A stretch of 64,000 bases of DNA from Trametes villosa (Eukaryota > Basidiomycota > Agaricomycetes > Polyporales > Polyporaceae). Position numbers and translations under genes: made by a program. A model generated the notes under the pieces. The model was not told the origin of the DNA, did not search any database, and was given only the letters and a program-made list of their open reading frames with translations. The stretch lies in NCBI GenBank assembly GCA_002964805.2, contig PUDQ02000003.1:3844001-3908000 (forward strand). The letters run 5' to 3'. Position 1 is the first letter of the stretch, and each line of letters begins with the position of its first letter. Shown piece after piece: positions 34,071 to 45,411 of the stretch.

Positions 34071-34256
34071 CAACCCGGGATTGCGACAGCTTGAGCCCTG
34101 GGGTGTCAAAGCAGGGCGCGCGCAGCAAAAAGTCCAAGCAGCAGGGCGGGGCGGCGGCTACTAGACTGTGCCCAAGCTGTCGACCCTAGTGTTCGGGGCG
34201 CGCATTGTCGCCCAATTCCGGTCTAGTCGGGGCGTAGATGGGGGGTCGGACGCGGG

Positions 34257-36551
34257 ATAGGCCGTCCAACCTCAAGCTTGAGGACCTGTGCATCATGACA
34301 GGGATTAGAATTTTAACGACAAGCTATGGTCCTGCAATTCGGGAAGGTGGAGGACCACTTACAAGGAGCGGGAGGTTACGGCTTCACGCCTATCCGCGGA
34401 AATGCGACGTCGGCGGGTTGGACCAGGACGTCGCGCCAACGGGTTTAAGATTGGAGCGCAGCCCCCCCGCGAGCCCGACGCTCTTTGTCCTGAGATGTGA
34501 TCTGCAGGACGGGTGCGTGCGCCACCGAGGCCGCGTAGGGGGTGGGAGTCCATGCGATCTGGCCCTTCCCCGCGTGAGTGGTCCAAGCAGAATAGGGGCT
34601 CAGTTCCGAGCCGGTGGCCTAATCGACGACGGTGGATCGGTCCCTGCCCTATGTCCTGCGCGCTTGCGTTGGAGACCGTTCGCGTCCTTTGATTTACAGC
34701 GAGGCAGCCGACGTGCTTGTGGGAGGGCTGGATAATGCGCAGCCTGGCGGCCCAGTTAGAGAGGAATAGTGAATCTCGTCCGCCCAAGTCGGAATCCCCA
34801 GGGCGCCGATCATGAGAGCTTCACTTACTAGATACATTCGCTGGTGAGCAGTCACCAGGAGCACACTCCGAGTCTTCTATGGGAGGACGACATCTTGCGG
34901 GAACTTCGTTAGGGAGGAACTCGCGCTCGATCGATGCGGCCGCGTCTTAGGCCAGTGCGCCCAACTCCAGTCACGGTGGATGCCACTGGATGATCGAGAA
35001 GTCAGTCACCGAGAAAGAGTGCCAATGAGTACTGCTGCTTACACGTTTGATCACGCGAATCACTGGCGGTAGGCAATGGGAGTCATACATACCTTCGAGA
35101 ATAGTGAGGACTCTAGTATGTACTAGTGTAATGCTGGACCTTCGTCGGCGGGATGGACACACCGTCCTCCAAGTCAGGCTTGCGCAGTGACCAACCTAGG
35201 CCTGGCATCGAGGCAACTATCGGTCGGTATACCGCCAGATTAAGCAGTCCTGTTCACTGAGTCTTTCGAGGCCAGTTTTCGTGAACGTTCTCGCTGTGAA
35301 GATGTGGTAATGGTCGTCCTTCGGCCTGCTAGTTGGTGGCAGCCTCGAAGAGCGCGAGGCTTTCTGTTAGACGCCCGTCCCCCGGCAGTACTTGTGCACC
35401 CAAAAGGGGAAGGCATCGCAACCTGCCCTAAACTCAACGCCGTATAAAACTTCGTGGCCCTGCATGGTTGTTTCCTTAGAACATACTCAGCTAGGATCTA
35501 TTTTATAGGTACTAACTCGAGTCTCGCATGTTTACACATGCCACATCCTTCTTATCCAGTCGATGACACCAGCGCCCGCTCGTATAACCGAGAACATGGC
35601 CGCCTCGTGCGGTCTCGAGGACGTTTGGATCGTGTCTGCTCGCCCTCTTCGGAGTGGCTTGGAGCGCGAACCAGCGAGCCGGGCGTATGTCTGATGGATC
35701 CCTTCGTAGTTGTACTTCGTGATGTGTTGTCGTTTCGCAATGATATTTTCTGGTTGCTCGCACATGCATTCGTGGTTGGAAATCTGCCCAGGGCTCGCCT
35801 CGCAAACATTCCGGGACTCAAAGTTACGTGCGCTCATGCGATGGCTTCGATGATTCTAGTGCAGTAGGTTTGATATAACAGACTCGAGAGGATATGTCAA
35901 TGGAAGCAGGTTGGGAAACATACGGGCTCAGGAATATCGTACACGACACGGCTTCAAGTTCGTATGATGCGCACTAGAAGGTAGTACGAACCCGGCAAGG
36001 GGGGATACGTAGGGGTAGAGGATAGTCACAGCCGTGAATACAAGGTAAGACCCGCATAAACGAAAAGGAGACGCGGCCCGAGAGCACAAATACATAGACA
36101 CTGACATACTCGTACACACGCTCACACGAACACAGAAGCCGAGAACCAAGACACAATCCCAATCCCAACGCGCATACGTCCCTGACAGGGCGCCTCCCCC
36201 GCCTCCCAAGCCCCCTAGTGGAGCCCAGGCGCGACAGAAAGATGGATGACCCCAGCCAGCGACGCACGCGCAATCCTCCCGCACACCAGCCGCATACCCG
36301 CCCTCGTCGAAGAATCGCACGCCAAAGCGAGCGCACAGCGCGTGGATGGCACGCTGGGCGCTCAGTGCGGGCGCGCGACTCGAGGGACGGTATACTGCTG
36401 CTGCTCGCGATTCCGGGTACCTGCAGGCGCGCGCGGCGCGGGAGTCGTCAGCAAGCTCGCGCAGAGCGGAGTTGAGTGAAGCACGAGGAGGGTTTGGGGA
36501 TTAGGAGGCGGAGGGGAGGGGAGGGGCGTACCAGATCGCAGCCTTGGCTGG
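34257..36551. other. 2.3-kb stretch without a recognisable gene
   Basis: Open frames such as 34238-34735 (+), 35454-35867 (+) and 35928-36320 (-) lack domains or splice support. G-rich runs occur near 36489-36526 (three GGGG runs with single-base loops plus others). No transposon protein or RNA gene was recognised. Confidence 0.5.
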
Positions 36552-37615
36552 CTACTTCTGCTTCCGCTTCGCGACGGACTTGTTCCGCGGCGACCCGAGG
36601 TCCGTGTGCTTGCTCTGGAAGTGGCGCGTGAGGTCGTGGTTGCGCGCGAAGGGCTGCTTGCAGCTCTTGCACACGTATTCGCGCTTCTTCTGGTGCACGG
36701 AGTCGACGTGCACCTTGAGGTTGTGGCTACGCGCGAACTCTAACAAGTAGGGCGATAGAGCAGCGTCAGCGGGACGCGCGCATGTATACGAGGAGAGGAG
36801 AAGAACTGACCAGAGGTGCACCCCTCGTAAGGGCAGTGGAACTGACGGTCCGTCGGCTCGACGCGCTTGCGCTTCGCGGGCTTCTTCTCGACGTAGTCAT
36901 CGTCGAGGTCCTCGCTCTCGGTGCTCTCGACGCTTGGGGATCGGTTGTCGGCGACAGCGGGGGGGAGGGAGAGCTGCAGACCCGGAAAGGGCGATGAGGG
37001 CTGTGGAGGGTAGGCGGTGTACGATGCGAAAGGATCCATCATCGCGTGCGAAACCAGCCCGGGGCTGTACGCACGCGCATCCAGTGCACCAGAGTCGCCT
37101 TCCGGTAACGGGTTTCCGGGGTCGTGACGCGACAGCTGTGACCTGCTCTCGAAAGTGAACGCGGCGCCATCTGGCGTACCGGTAGGAGCGGTCGTCGGGA
37201 AGCTCGTCCGACTGTAGGTCGTGTTGCATCCGTCATGCTCATAGCCGGCGTCCTTCTGGAGAGAGGAAGAGAAGTCGCTGTACAGCGTCGTGTCGGATAC
37301 AGGGGAGAGAGGCGCCCAGGAGCAGTCGTCAGAGACGACGGTAGATGGCGGGGAGACCGGAGGCGGGGCGGACGGCGTGAGTGCCGCGGTCCAGTCAATG
37401 ACGTTGAATGCGTAAGGGTCGAAGTCGGGGAGGGTCGGCGCGTAATCGCCCTCGCCGCAGTTGAGAAGGAAGTCCTCGACCTCCTGCTCGAACTGTTCCG
37501 CGGACGGCATGGCCACGTCGCTGCCAAGTAATTCGTGAAGGAGGCTGCCAGTGCTGGGATCCGGAGGGGTATAGAGGAAAGAGTCGTGATGTGTGTTGCC
37601 GAGGTATGGATTCAT
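36552..37615 (-). CDS. C2H2 zinc-finger transcription factor
   Basis: Two exons. The start at 37615 (MNPYLGNTHHDSFLYTPPDP) opens a long acidic, Ser/Pro-rich region of about 250 residues, with EQEVEDFLLNCGEGDYAPTL and SEDLDDDYVEKKPAKRKRVE (acidic run plus likely NLS). Two C2H2 fingers close the protein: FHCPYEGCTSEFARSHNLKV..H..H and YVCKSCKQPFARNHDLTRHF..H, followed by a basic tail RNKSVAKRKQK. The intron splits finger 1 right after CTS (donor GTCAGT, acceptor TTGTTAG). Tandem fingers at the extreme C-terminus are common in fungal stress and developmental regulators. Target genes are unknown. A longer in-frame N-terminus (to 37837) contains a splice-like GTCAAGTACG and is not used here. Confidence 0.87.
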
Positions 37616-38364
37616 GATAGGACGGCGTGAGCGATGGGGGGTGGGGGCGAGGAGTGGTTGGCGCTGCGGGAGCGCGTACTTGACCGTCCTCGGGACGAAC
37701 TCAATCAACTGCAGCAATGCTGCAGCGAGCGGCTTCTCGCCTTCTCCGAGCACTCTCGTGGCCGCATTCGTCCTCGAGGCCCGCCGCAGGATGTTCCATG
37801 ACGAACGGCGTGGTCTGCGCCGACGTTCTGTACCCACGCGCCCACAAAGACAAAGTTCAATGTCGGATAATCTGCCGCATCGCAGCCTTGCAGCTGTGTC
37901 GCGCGATTGGCGCGAGTCGGCGATTGCGATCTGCCTGACAAGTCAGCGAGGTCAACAGATCGGATGCGTGATTCATAGTCCACCGACCGGTCGATGGGAG
38001 CTCCAGACGGCCGAGCGCTGAGGGACGATACGGGAGCGTGGCGGCTATGAGGAGAGGGAAGATCCTCTGACAGAATCTGCGCCGCAGCCGCTGCGGCCTC
38101 CAACGTTCGCACGACTGCGGTCCCTATAGGTTCGCGCTCACGTGCGCCTCCCTCGAGTTCGGAGTACGGCCCCGGAGGCATCGAAATTGGGGCACTCACC
38201 TTTCCTCTACTCTTCGCTAGCAAAGTGCTGTACTTTCCACCAGTGTTCATGGCCCGTGATATCGGGAAGTATTGTGCAACATAGTGATCGTGGCCTCTAC
38301 TGCATGAGCGAGTATTAGACAGAGCGTTCAACAGCGCTGCTTGGAGCGTACCTTCTGAGATCCA
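37616..38364. other. Intergenic region upstream of the zinc-finger gene
   Basis: About 0.75 kb. A minus-strand frame (MNTGGKYSTLLAKSRGKVSA at 38251, running to 37705) is open for 180 codons but lacks domains or codon features that I trust. It is more likely promoter and leader DNA. Confidence 0.4.
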
Positions 38365-38626
38365 TTCAAACTGCAACGCCCACATCATCCAGACGTATTA
38401 ACCCCAGACTATCTTTCCACTCTCCCACACTGGCTGTCACTCTCGCTCGCGCTCGACGCAGTCGCTACATGCGCCGCGTTCGTCCCGCACGAGCGCGACG
38501 CCAACACCGACACCGACTGGCGTTGAGATGTCGCGCGGAACGTGAGAGAGGGTAGGGTGTCTAGCTCCGAGTGTTGTGGGTCGCCACGCCCCAAGCGTGT
38601 CCGCCGCTTGGCAGAGGAAGTCCGAA
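38365..38626 (-). pseudogene. Frameshifted 3' fragment of a DUF6533-type gene
   Basis: The minus strand encodes CQAADTLG, then after a small deletion and change of frame GDPQHSELDTLPSLTFRATS, followed by AHVATASSASESDSQ. This aligns with QAADTLGAGGDPQLSELGTL..PSLAFRATYQRQS and AHVATVSSASESDSEW in the last exon of the gene at 40183-41943. The shared trailer (TTAATACGTCTGG, GTTGCAGTTTGA) confirms homology. A 33-nt deletion near the end adds to the damage. No upstream exons are visible, so this is a dead partial copy. Confidence 0.8.
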
Positions 38627-38746
38627 AGCTCGGACGACTAGTCGTACAGAATCCTGCCAATACAAGACCGCATACAGGGGGACTAGAAACAGCAACGACA
38701 CCTGAGAGCGCGTGAGTGAAAGGTGTGCATTGAGCAAGGACGACAC

Positions 38747-39667
38747 CTACACAAATTTGGAAGACTCGTCGTTCCCACTCATGTAGGCGTGGTAGTGGAC
38801 GTTGGAGAACGCTTGTACAGCCGCGTCATCCGCTTCATCAGCGATAGCCACATCACAGATTTGCCGCCACCGCTGAGACGTCAAAGGAGCACCCTGGTAA
38901 GCACTCTGGCGAAGGGACGCCACGGTCTCGTCCCAGAAGTACGGGTACCATCCAGCGTGCTCCCAGTCGATGATCGAGGAGATGGTGCCGCTCGCTTCGT
39001 CGACCATGATGTTCTCTGGAACAAGGTCGCCGTGTGAGAAGACCGGGCCCCTTGAGAAGTCGATGCCACGGGCCAACTCCCTGACGGATGCGTGCCGTCT
39101 GCTCGCCATGACTTCGGACGCCTTGGCGAAGTACTCGTAGACGTCCCTGGTGCACGACGCCACGCAGGGATTGCCGTACAGGAGCTGATCTTCCGTATAC
39201 GGGGGGTTGAGATAGCGGAAGTGGCCGCCATGGAAGATGCCGTCCCGGCCGACGATGCCCCACCGCCCGTGGCTAGGGATGGCGCGCAGGGCATCGACGA
39301 GAGTCCGCAGCTGCGACGCGATGCTCTGGCACGAGCTCTCGCTGAGGTGAGGAAGGAGCTTGATGAGAGGGATTCCGGGAACCTTCTCCATGACGAGGTA
39401 GCCAGAGCGGTCTTCTCCGCTGTCGCTTGTCTCGGAGAAGTACGCGAAGAACAGCGGGAGGGGAACGGCGGTGGTGGCGTTGCGTACGAGCTGCATCGCC
39501 AGGCCTTCGGACTTGTAGACGTGCCGCCCGTACTTGATCACGACGTCTCCGACCTCGACCACAGTGACATAGTAGTATTTACTGAGCTGGGTTCCGTGCT
39601 TGATAGCGTCCTTCACGGACTGCAGATCAGGAAAGCGAGCGCAGGGAATGTCGGACCTGTCGCTCAT
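38747..39667 (-). CDS. Aminoglycoside-phosphotransferase-fold kinase (APH family)
   Basis: This is an intronless gene of 306 codons starting MSDRSDIPCARFPDLQSVKD. It has the APH/choline-kinase-like fold. The ATP-side lobe holds VEVGDVVIKYGRHVYKSE and the lysine in VVIKYG, then SGYLVMEKVPGIPLIKLL as hinge. The Brenner motif HGDLVPENIMVDE carries the catalytic Asp and metal-binding Asn, and IIDWEHAGWYP gives the DxE/D metal element. These kinases are greatly expanded in Agaricomycetes and their physiological substrates are mostly unknown; true aminoglycoside resistance is not implied. The gene lies between two copies of a DUF6533 3' end. Its stop is only about 120 nt from the nearer, broken copy. 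A TGACGTCA element sits 30 nt upstream of the ATG. Confidence 0.88.
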   Translation of the reverse strand: MSDRSDIPCARFPDLQSVKDAIKHGTQLSKYYYVTVVEVGDVVIKYGRHVYKSEGLAMQLVRNATTAVPLPLFFAYFSETSDSGEDRSGYLVMEKVPGIPLIKLLPHLSESSCQSIASQLRTLVDALRAIPSHGRWGIVGRDGIFHGGHFRYLNPPYTEDQLLYGNPCVASCTRDVYEYFAKASEVMASRRHASVRELARGIDFSRGPVFSHGDLVPENIMVDEASGTISSIIDWEHAGWYPYFWDETVASLRQSAYQGAPLTSQRWRQICDVAIADEADDAAVQAFSNVHYHAYMSGNDESSKFV

Positions 39668-39696
39668 GACGGTGCCTACTCCAAACGTGGTTATCT

Positions 39697-39704
39697 TGAC
39701 GTCA
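39697..39704. promoter_or_regulatory. CRE-like palindrome upstream of the APH-fold kinase
   Basis: The palindrome TGACGTCA, extended to TGACGTCACGTCA, lies 30 nt before the start codon. It matches the bZIP (ATF/CREB) consensus. It might be in the 5' leader and not the promoter. Confidence 0.4.
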
Positions 39705-40182
39705 CGTCAGAGTGCGTTGATTTGAGCCTACCCAGTGTGAACGGGTGTTGAAGGTAGGGTGGATTGGCGCTTTAAACGACTTTGAGGTGGGATGTCGGGT
39801 AAGAGCCTGAGGCCGAGGGGTCGCACAGCGGCTTGAATGGGCTTTGTGCGTGGGATCCCTATATTACATAATCAAAAAGATGACCATATTTGTCGAATGT
39901 TCGAGCGAAGTTCGTTGTTTTTGGCATGTAATGCAGACAAAAGGGGTGTGGTTTATTATCCGAGTCGGAAAAAGGTGAGGAACGATTAATGAACCAGCGC
40001 CGACACAAAAAGAGCGATATGATGCTGCCTGGTATACTCCGTCTGCTACTGCTGAGTGAATGGTTACACTATCATGATACAACAGGAATGCATACAGCTA
40101 ATAGACATCTAGCGAAACCGAACATCAGATACCACGTCAACAATCCACCAGCTGAGTATACACCGCGGTTTTCTGCACACAC
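39705..40182. other. Intergenic region
   Basis: About 0.48 kb between the kinase start and the DUF6533 stop, more AT-rich than its surroundings. No gene recognised. Confidence 0.45.
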
Positions 40183-41943
40183 TCAAACTGCAACCCCGAC
40201 GTCGCCCAGACGTATTAACTCCAGACCATCTTTCCTCGCACCCGCATTGCCGCCTTCGTCCGGCGGGTACCACGCACCCCATTCGCTGTCACTCTCGCTA
40301 GCGCTCGACACGGTCGCCACATGCGCCGTGCTCGTCCCGTACGAGCGCGATTGGCGCTGATAGGTCGCGCGGAATGCGAGCGAGGGCAGGGTGCCCAGCT
40401 CCGAGAGCTGGGGATCGCCGCCCGCCCCGAGCGTGTCCGCCGCTTGGTGGAGGTCGAGGATGAAGCGCGATGTGAATATTGCAGTGACGCTACGAGTGCG
40501 GCGGGTGCCGAAGGGCGACGTCTGCTGTCAGCATAGGGGCGAGGGGAGACACGGGGCACTCACATAGCTATCCAGGTGGACATGGGCTCGATAAGCTGTG
40601 CGGCGGCGTCAGCGAGACCGAGTAGCAGGGACTACGGCGAAGGGCGTTTACCTCGATACGCCTACTCAGCCCAAGGCCAATGACGTTCGCAAGCAGGAGT
40701 ACGCTGTATATCGACAAAAACAATCAGCGATGAAACCGGCCAATTTGACTCAGCCGAGAAACCCCTACGCACATGAAATATAGAGTTCCATCCCTCATCA
40801 AAATCGCCGCAAACGTTGCTGTGAAGTTGATCCGCGCGGCCTCTGCGCGCATGGGCCACGTCCGCGTCCACGTCGCGAGGAGGACGAGGACGTCGGCGAC
40901 GACGGAGGACATGCGCGTGCCGATCATCCCTACAACGCTCGTCGTCAATCGAGGGATCCAAGTCAACATCCGACTGTGTGCGGCGTGTGTACGTACAACT
41001 GCGGAGGGGGGTCGAGGCGGTTAGAGCGCGCGACGGCTACGGCTGATGTAGCATGTACGCACTTCTCGTAGGTCACATCGGAGATGGAGGAGAAGAACCC
41101 GCAGGCAGGCGTGGGCCAAGTAAAGTTCACGGGCTCCATGAGCACAAACGTATACTGTCGGGTCAGCCCACGGTTGCGTCAGGTTGTGTAAAGCACCGCC
41201 CTCCGTGGTATTTAGAATGAGACGTACGATGGAGATGGCGGGATTCGCCATGCTGAGGAGAAGGGCGGCCGCGAGGACCCAGCGGCTTCGGTCCCATAGT
41301 GCATATACGCGCAAGCTTGAGAATACTGCCGAGCGTGTCTCAACGGCTATTCTCCCCACTACGTCGAGCGCGGACGGAGTACTCACCGGCCGCCGCAGTG
41401 AGCAGGATGATGTTGAGGGCCATATCGATGTGTATCAGGATTCCGCAGCTATGCTACGAGGTTAGCATCGCGAGCTCGAGTCCGCCTGGACGACCGCACC
41501 TCTGCAACGGATAGCTTCAGCACGTGTTAATGGCGAAAAGTCAGTGGAACGTACCCAATCGGACATTCCCTTGAACGGCGTGATGTCCATAATAACAAAG
41601 ATGGTGCTGAAGAGAGCCGGGTACCGCACGGCGTAGAAGAGAACAGCCGAGGTAGAGAACCCGCGCCTCCACACGAGGTCGACTTCATTTCCAAACGTCA
41701 AGCAGTAGTCGAAGCAGAATAAGGCTAGAGGATGGAGAGGGGTGTCGTAGATGGTGAGCACGTCGTCCGATGTATATGCCGTGAAGCCTTCGGACTCACC
41801 GGTAGCGACGACATAGTTAGCTTGCACGATCCAACTGTTGCCGAGGCATTAGCGTGCTTGTAATCGGGTATGTCAACTAGCAAAACGTACACTTGTTGGT
41901 ATGTCGAGATTATATCCGCCGCGGTAGCGTTGGCGTCCGCCAT
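40183..41943 (-). CDS. DUF6533-type seven-helix membrane protein 1
   Basis: The start MADANATAADIISTYQQVWI at 41943 joins by consensus introns to ALFCFDYCLTFGNEVDLVWR, the hallmark DUF6533 helix (xYDYxLTFxxEVxxxW). Later exons give VLFYAVRYPALFSTIFVIMD, SCGILIHIDMALNIILLTAA, VFSSLRVYALWDRSRWVLAA, a CGFF loop, INFTATFAAILMRDGTLYF, LLLANVIGLGL, and the tail exon SRFILDLHQAADTLG, ending GDVGVAV at 40183. Seven helices plus a cytosolic tail fit. The family is common only in Basidiomycota, and its function is unknown. A broken copy of the final exon lies at 38365-38626, beyond the kinase. A related gene sits on the other side of RAD52 in opposite orientation. The tail is Ser/Glu-rich. Confidence 0.83.
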
Positions 41944-43009
41944 CGTGGCCTGTCCTGTGGCAAATGTCGCGCCGGTGGTAACCCACTAGGTGAGGCGGGG
42001 ATCTAAGGCGGAAGCCAAACTGCGGTATGCCGCGATCGTGGCGTCGTAGCGTACGCAGCGGGAAGGGAACTGGCATGGACGAAATCGAGCGTAGCGGATG
42101 TACTTGAGCACGCGTGCCCCCGGACCATGTGAATGCAATGCCCAGACCGGGATGTGCTTTCGGAGCTGCTGATGATGTCGTATCATGGAGGTGCTTCTAG
42201 CTGTGATGAGGATATGCGCTTCTATGAGCATGGGCGGTGATTCTGTCAACTGCCCTCCCCAATGCTGAACAACGAGTACAAGGAAGGCCGATGGACATTG
42301 CAGGGACCGTGAGTGCAGAGATGTGAGCCGAACAGATCCAAGAGACGGCGAACTTTGCCATCTGCCCGCCATCGATGAGGAAGAGCACGAAACGGGTGCC
42401 TGAGATGGGTCAACATTGTACCTGGGGTGGAGACCGTTCAGTATCCGCCGAATTTGACTGATGTCAAGAGTGGGAACACACTGAGAGTCGGGGTATGTAC
42501 TCACCGGTAGGATCTGTATGACTGCCGGCGGTACTGGTCCAGGGCCCCAGGCAAAGAATCAGATAGAAGAGGCCCTTGAGCAGCGAATTTAACTGTGCGG
42601 CTGCAAAGCATTGAGTGCGATTCTACTGGACTGACAGAGTGAGGAGTATGTCCGAGGCGACTTAAATTCATTACTGGAGGCCGTTCGGTCGGCGACCGAA
42701 GCGCGCCGTACAGTGTTGAGCTTTTATCGAGTAAAAAAGCCTCCTGAGCCGCTTCGCATTCAACAGCGGCGTAAAAAAGCGAGTTCTAGAGACGAGGAGA
42801 GCGACTACATGCGTAGCACATGGCGGTCGGAGGGAGAAGAGACAAGCGCCCGATGGGGCGTCTACGCGGGCACGTGTGGTTAAACGTGCACGGGACCGAC
42901 GCGATCGCGTTCAACGCGTGTTTTGGGCGCTTCGTTGCCTCCCAAACTCTGTCCTGAACCGCGGCTCCGACTCTTGACTGGCTCTCTCCCGTCTTGACTA
43001 TATGCGCTG
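41944..43009. other. Divergent region between DUF6533 gene 1 and RAD52
   Basis: About 1.07 kb. Frames in it (for example 41986-42504, -) have no domain. The right end must carry the RAD52 promoter. AAAAAAG runs near 42730 and 42770 and an ACGCGT box at 42914 are the only features noted. Confidence 0.5.
42914..42919. promoter_or_regulatory. MCB-like ACGCGT box upstream of RAD52
   Basis: ACGCGT lies 91 nt before the RAD52 start. In yeasts this MluI cell-cycle box binds MBF and drives G1/S expression of replication and repair genes. A single hexamer in GC-rich DNA is weak evidence. Confidence 0.3.
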
Positions 43010-45411
43010 ATGACTACCGCTGGGTCCTTCAGCGGCCACCTTGTTGACTCGTTCATGTCCTCTCGTCCTCCGACTGGCCCTTTCGGCCAACCTCTGAACA
43101 TATCTTCGCATGGTCCTATGTCTTTCGCGCCCTCCATGCACGGATCGTTCAACAGCAGCTTTGGAACCCAGCAGTCGTTCTTCTCGGAAGCCTCGTTTAT
43201 TGAGATGTCGGAGGATAGCGCGAGGAAGGTGGCGACGATGCAGGCGAAGCTGGACAAGAAGCTTGGCCCGGAGTACATCTCGCAGAGACCAGGGCCCGGA
43301 GGAGGACCGAAGTTGACATACGCCGAGGGTGAGTTTCTGTCGCTCGCATAGGCGTTCATGGTTTTTGGAGTAGCTGTTTTGGGAGACATGCAAGATCGTA
43401 CTCGTATCATGCGCTCGTACTCATGCACTGTTTAGGGTGGAAGATAATCAACCTTGCAAACGAAGTGTGAGCACATGAGAAGTGTGGCTTGGCGGGAGAA
43501 ACTAAAATTCCGCTCCCCTCAGCTTTGGATTCAACGGCTGGAGCTCCAACGTTGTCAACATCACGACCGACTTCATGGACTACAACGAAGAGTCGCGGCG
43601 ATATAACGTCGGTGTCACAGCGATCGTGCGAGTGACCTTGCGCGACGGCGTGTTCCACGAGGACGTCGGATACGGGCTGCTCGAGAACTCGAAGAGCAAG
43701 GGCGCGGCCCTCGACAAGGTATGTAACCTCTACTTCTTTGTCCGAGCGCATTAATGACCGCGAATACAGTGCAAGAAGGAAGCGGTAACGGACGCGGTCA
43801 AGCGTACGCTACGCAACTTCGGCAACCTGCTGGGCAACTGCCTGTACGATAAGTCGTACACTCAAGAGGTTATCAAGATCAAAGTCCCGCCAGTATGTAG
43901 CGCGTACTCTTCCATCCCCTTCTATACGTTGATCATATCTGCTCTGCCACCTCTACCAGCCCAAGTTTGACCGGAGCGAGCTCCACCGCCGCCCTGAGTT
44001 CGAGGAAGCCAAACCCGCGCAGCCCTCCACATCTGTTAACACCCCATCCTCCAGCGCCGCGTCCTCTCTGGCAGGGCCGTCGAACCCCCGCATCAAGGCT
44101 GAGCCCGGCTCCAACATGCCGCCCCCGCCCAACGTCCCCATGCACCACGTCCAGCACCCCCAAAACCACCACTCCGCCTCCGCCGCTACGCCCAACGGCA
44201 AGGGCAAGGCTCCCATGGCCCCCGCGGGCCTCCAAACCCCCGCGCACACCCCTGCCCAGGCGGGCAGCGGCAGTGGCAATGGTGGAGACCGGATGGCGCA
44301 GAACCTCGCTAACCGGCACGCAGCGCGCCTGAGGCAGATCCAGGAGGCGCAGGAGGAACAGAGGCGGGAGGAGGAGTCCGCGCGTGCGCAAGCCGCTGCG
44401 CAGGAGGCAGTCGCAAATACGGCCCCTGCGGAAAGGCGGGTGAGCTTCGGGCCTGGGGCTGGGGTTGTGGTGGAGGCTCCGCGCGCGGTGAACGGCGTTT
44501 CAGGGATAGCGGCAGGATCATCGGCTGCACCAGCCCCGGCGCGCCCGTCTCCCCCACAAGTCGTGCTTCGCTCGAGCGACACCGCACCAGACGCAGAAGC
44601 GGACGTGGACGAGTACCACTTTCCATCCGAGGACGACGCGTTCCTCGCGAGCCTCGATCTCGACGCGCTGGACGAGGGCATCGGACGCCCAATTGACTTC
44701 GAAGAGGGCGGTGGCGCGGACGTGGGGGCAGGGCCGGATGCTTCGGGCGCATACAACCAGGCTGGCGTACATGGGCAGCAGCAGCAGCCACCACCAAGAG
44801 GGAACATGGGGTCGACTTCTGCCGTGGGCTCGGGCTCGGGCTCGAGTGGTGGGGCACATGCGGGGAGGGGCGGCCAAGCAGAGCAGAGACCGACGACCGC
44901 GCGGTTTGGACAGGCTACTGCTGGGCAGGGTGGGCGGGCGAGGACACCTTCCATGGGCGGCGGGTTCAATTTCGCGCCTGAGGACGCCGGGGTAAGTGCT
45001 GAATCGCCCCCCAAGTCGTCCGCATACTCATTCCACTCGTGCGCAGGCGAACGCAAACGCTTCCAACGCCAACCGTGCCTCTACCACCTCGAACCAGAAC
45101 TACCAGCCCCGCGCGCAGGGCCTCTCATCGTCTTCCTCCGGGCAGGCTGTCAGCCTCAAGCGCAGCGCGGACATCATGCAGTGCGTCTCTCCGTCTTCCC
45201 TCGCCTGGTAATGATGAGGTTCTGATACTCGCATTTATTTGGCAGGGGATTCGCTGCCGCACAAGCGCAGCGACGACCGGCCCAGGGCATGGGGCTGCAG
45301 CACGCTGGGGCGGGTCCGGGCACGGGCGTGGCGCATACGGGCATGAAGCGCGAGCCGTTTGCGGCGCTGGAGGTGTCGGACGGGGGGAACGTGAAGCGGC
45401 CGCGGAGATGA
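43010..45411 (+). CDS. RAD52: DNA repair and recombination protein RAD52
   Basis: Seven exons join by consensus sites: 43010 to about 43329, a 20-codon-scale exon at about 43437-43468 (GWKIINLANEV), about 43522-43719, 43770-43893, 43961-44991, about 45047-45180 and about 45245-45411. The N-terminal Rad52 domain is explicit: DKKLGPEYISQRPGPGGGPK, LTYAEGWKIINLANEVFGFN, DFMDYNEESRRYNVGVTAIV, FHEDVGYGLLENSKSKGAAL, KKEAVTDAVKRTLRNFGNLL and GNCLYDKSYT. This domain forms the ring that anneals ssDNA in homologous recombination. The C-terminal half is long, Pro/Ala/Ser-rich and disordered, where Rad51- and RPA-binding segments are expected. It ends KREPFAALEVSDGG..KRPRR. The N-terminal 40 residues or so are an extra Ser/Phe-rich extension. 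A single RAD52 anchors this locus as core genome. Confidence 0.95.

Larger units (their letters stand above)
30130..34256. repeat. Segmental duplication, copy B (F-box-like + HMG-box pair)
   Basis: This is the counterpart of 19670-24360 with the same gene order and orientation. Copy B keeps the full-length HMG gene and lacks the 1.15-kb extra DNA. Non-coding blocks also match: the leader before the F-box-like gene, the spacer after its stop (CGGCGACAGGATC, GTGGCGGTGAA), and the DNA upstream of the HMG start to about 34256. The copies start about 10.5 kb apart in direct orientation. Confidence 0.85.

Noticed and set aside
19670..34256. Mating-type locus, because of the HMG-box genes
   Set aside because: Agaricomycete mating loci carry homeodomain pairs or pheromone/STE3 receptor genes. 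Neither is visible here, and HMG factors of this type occur outside mating loci.
38747..39667. Antibiotic-resistance function for the APH-fold kinase
   Set aside because: The fold is broadly used by fungal kinases of unknown substrate; nothing in the sequence indicates aminoglycoside specificity.
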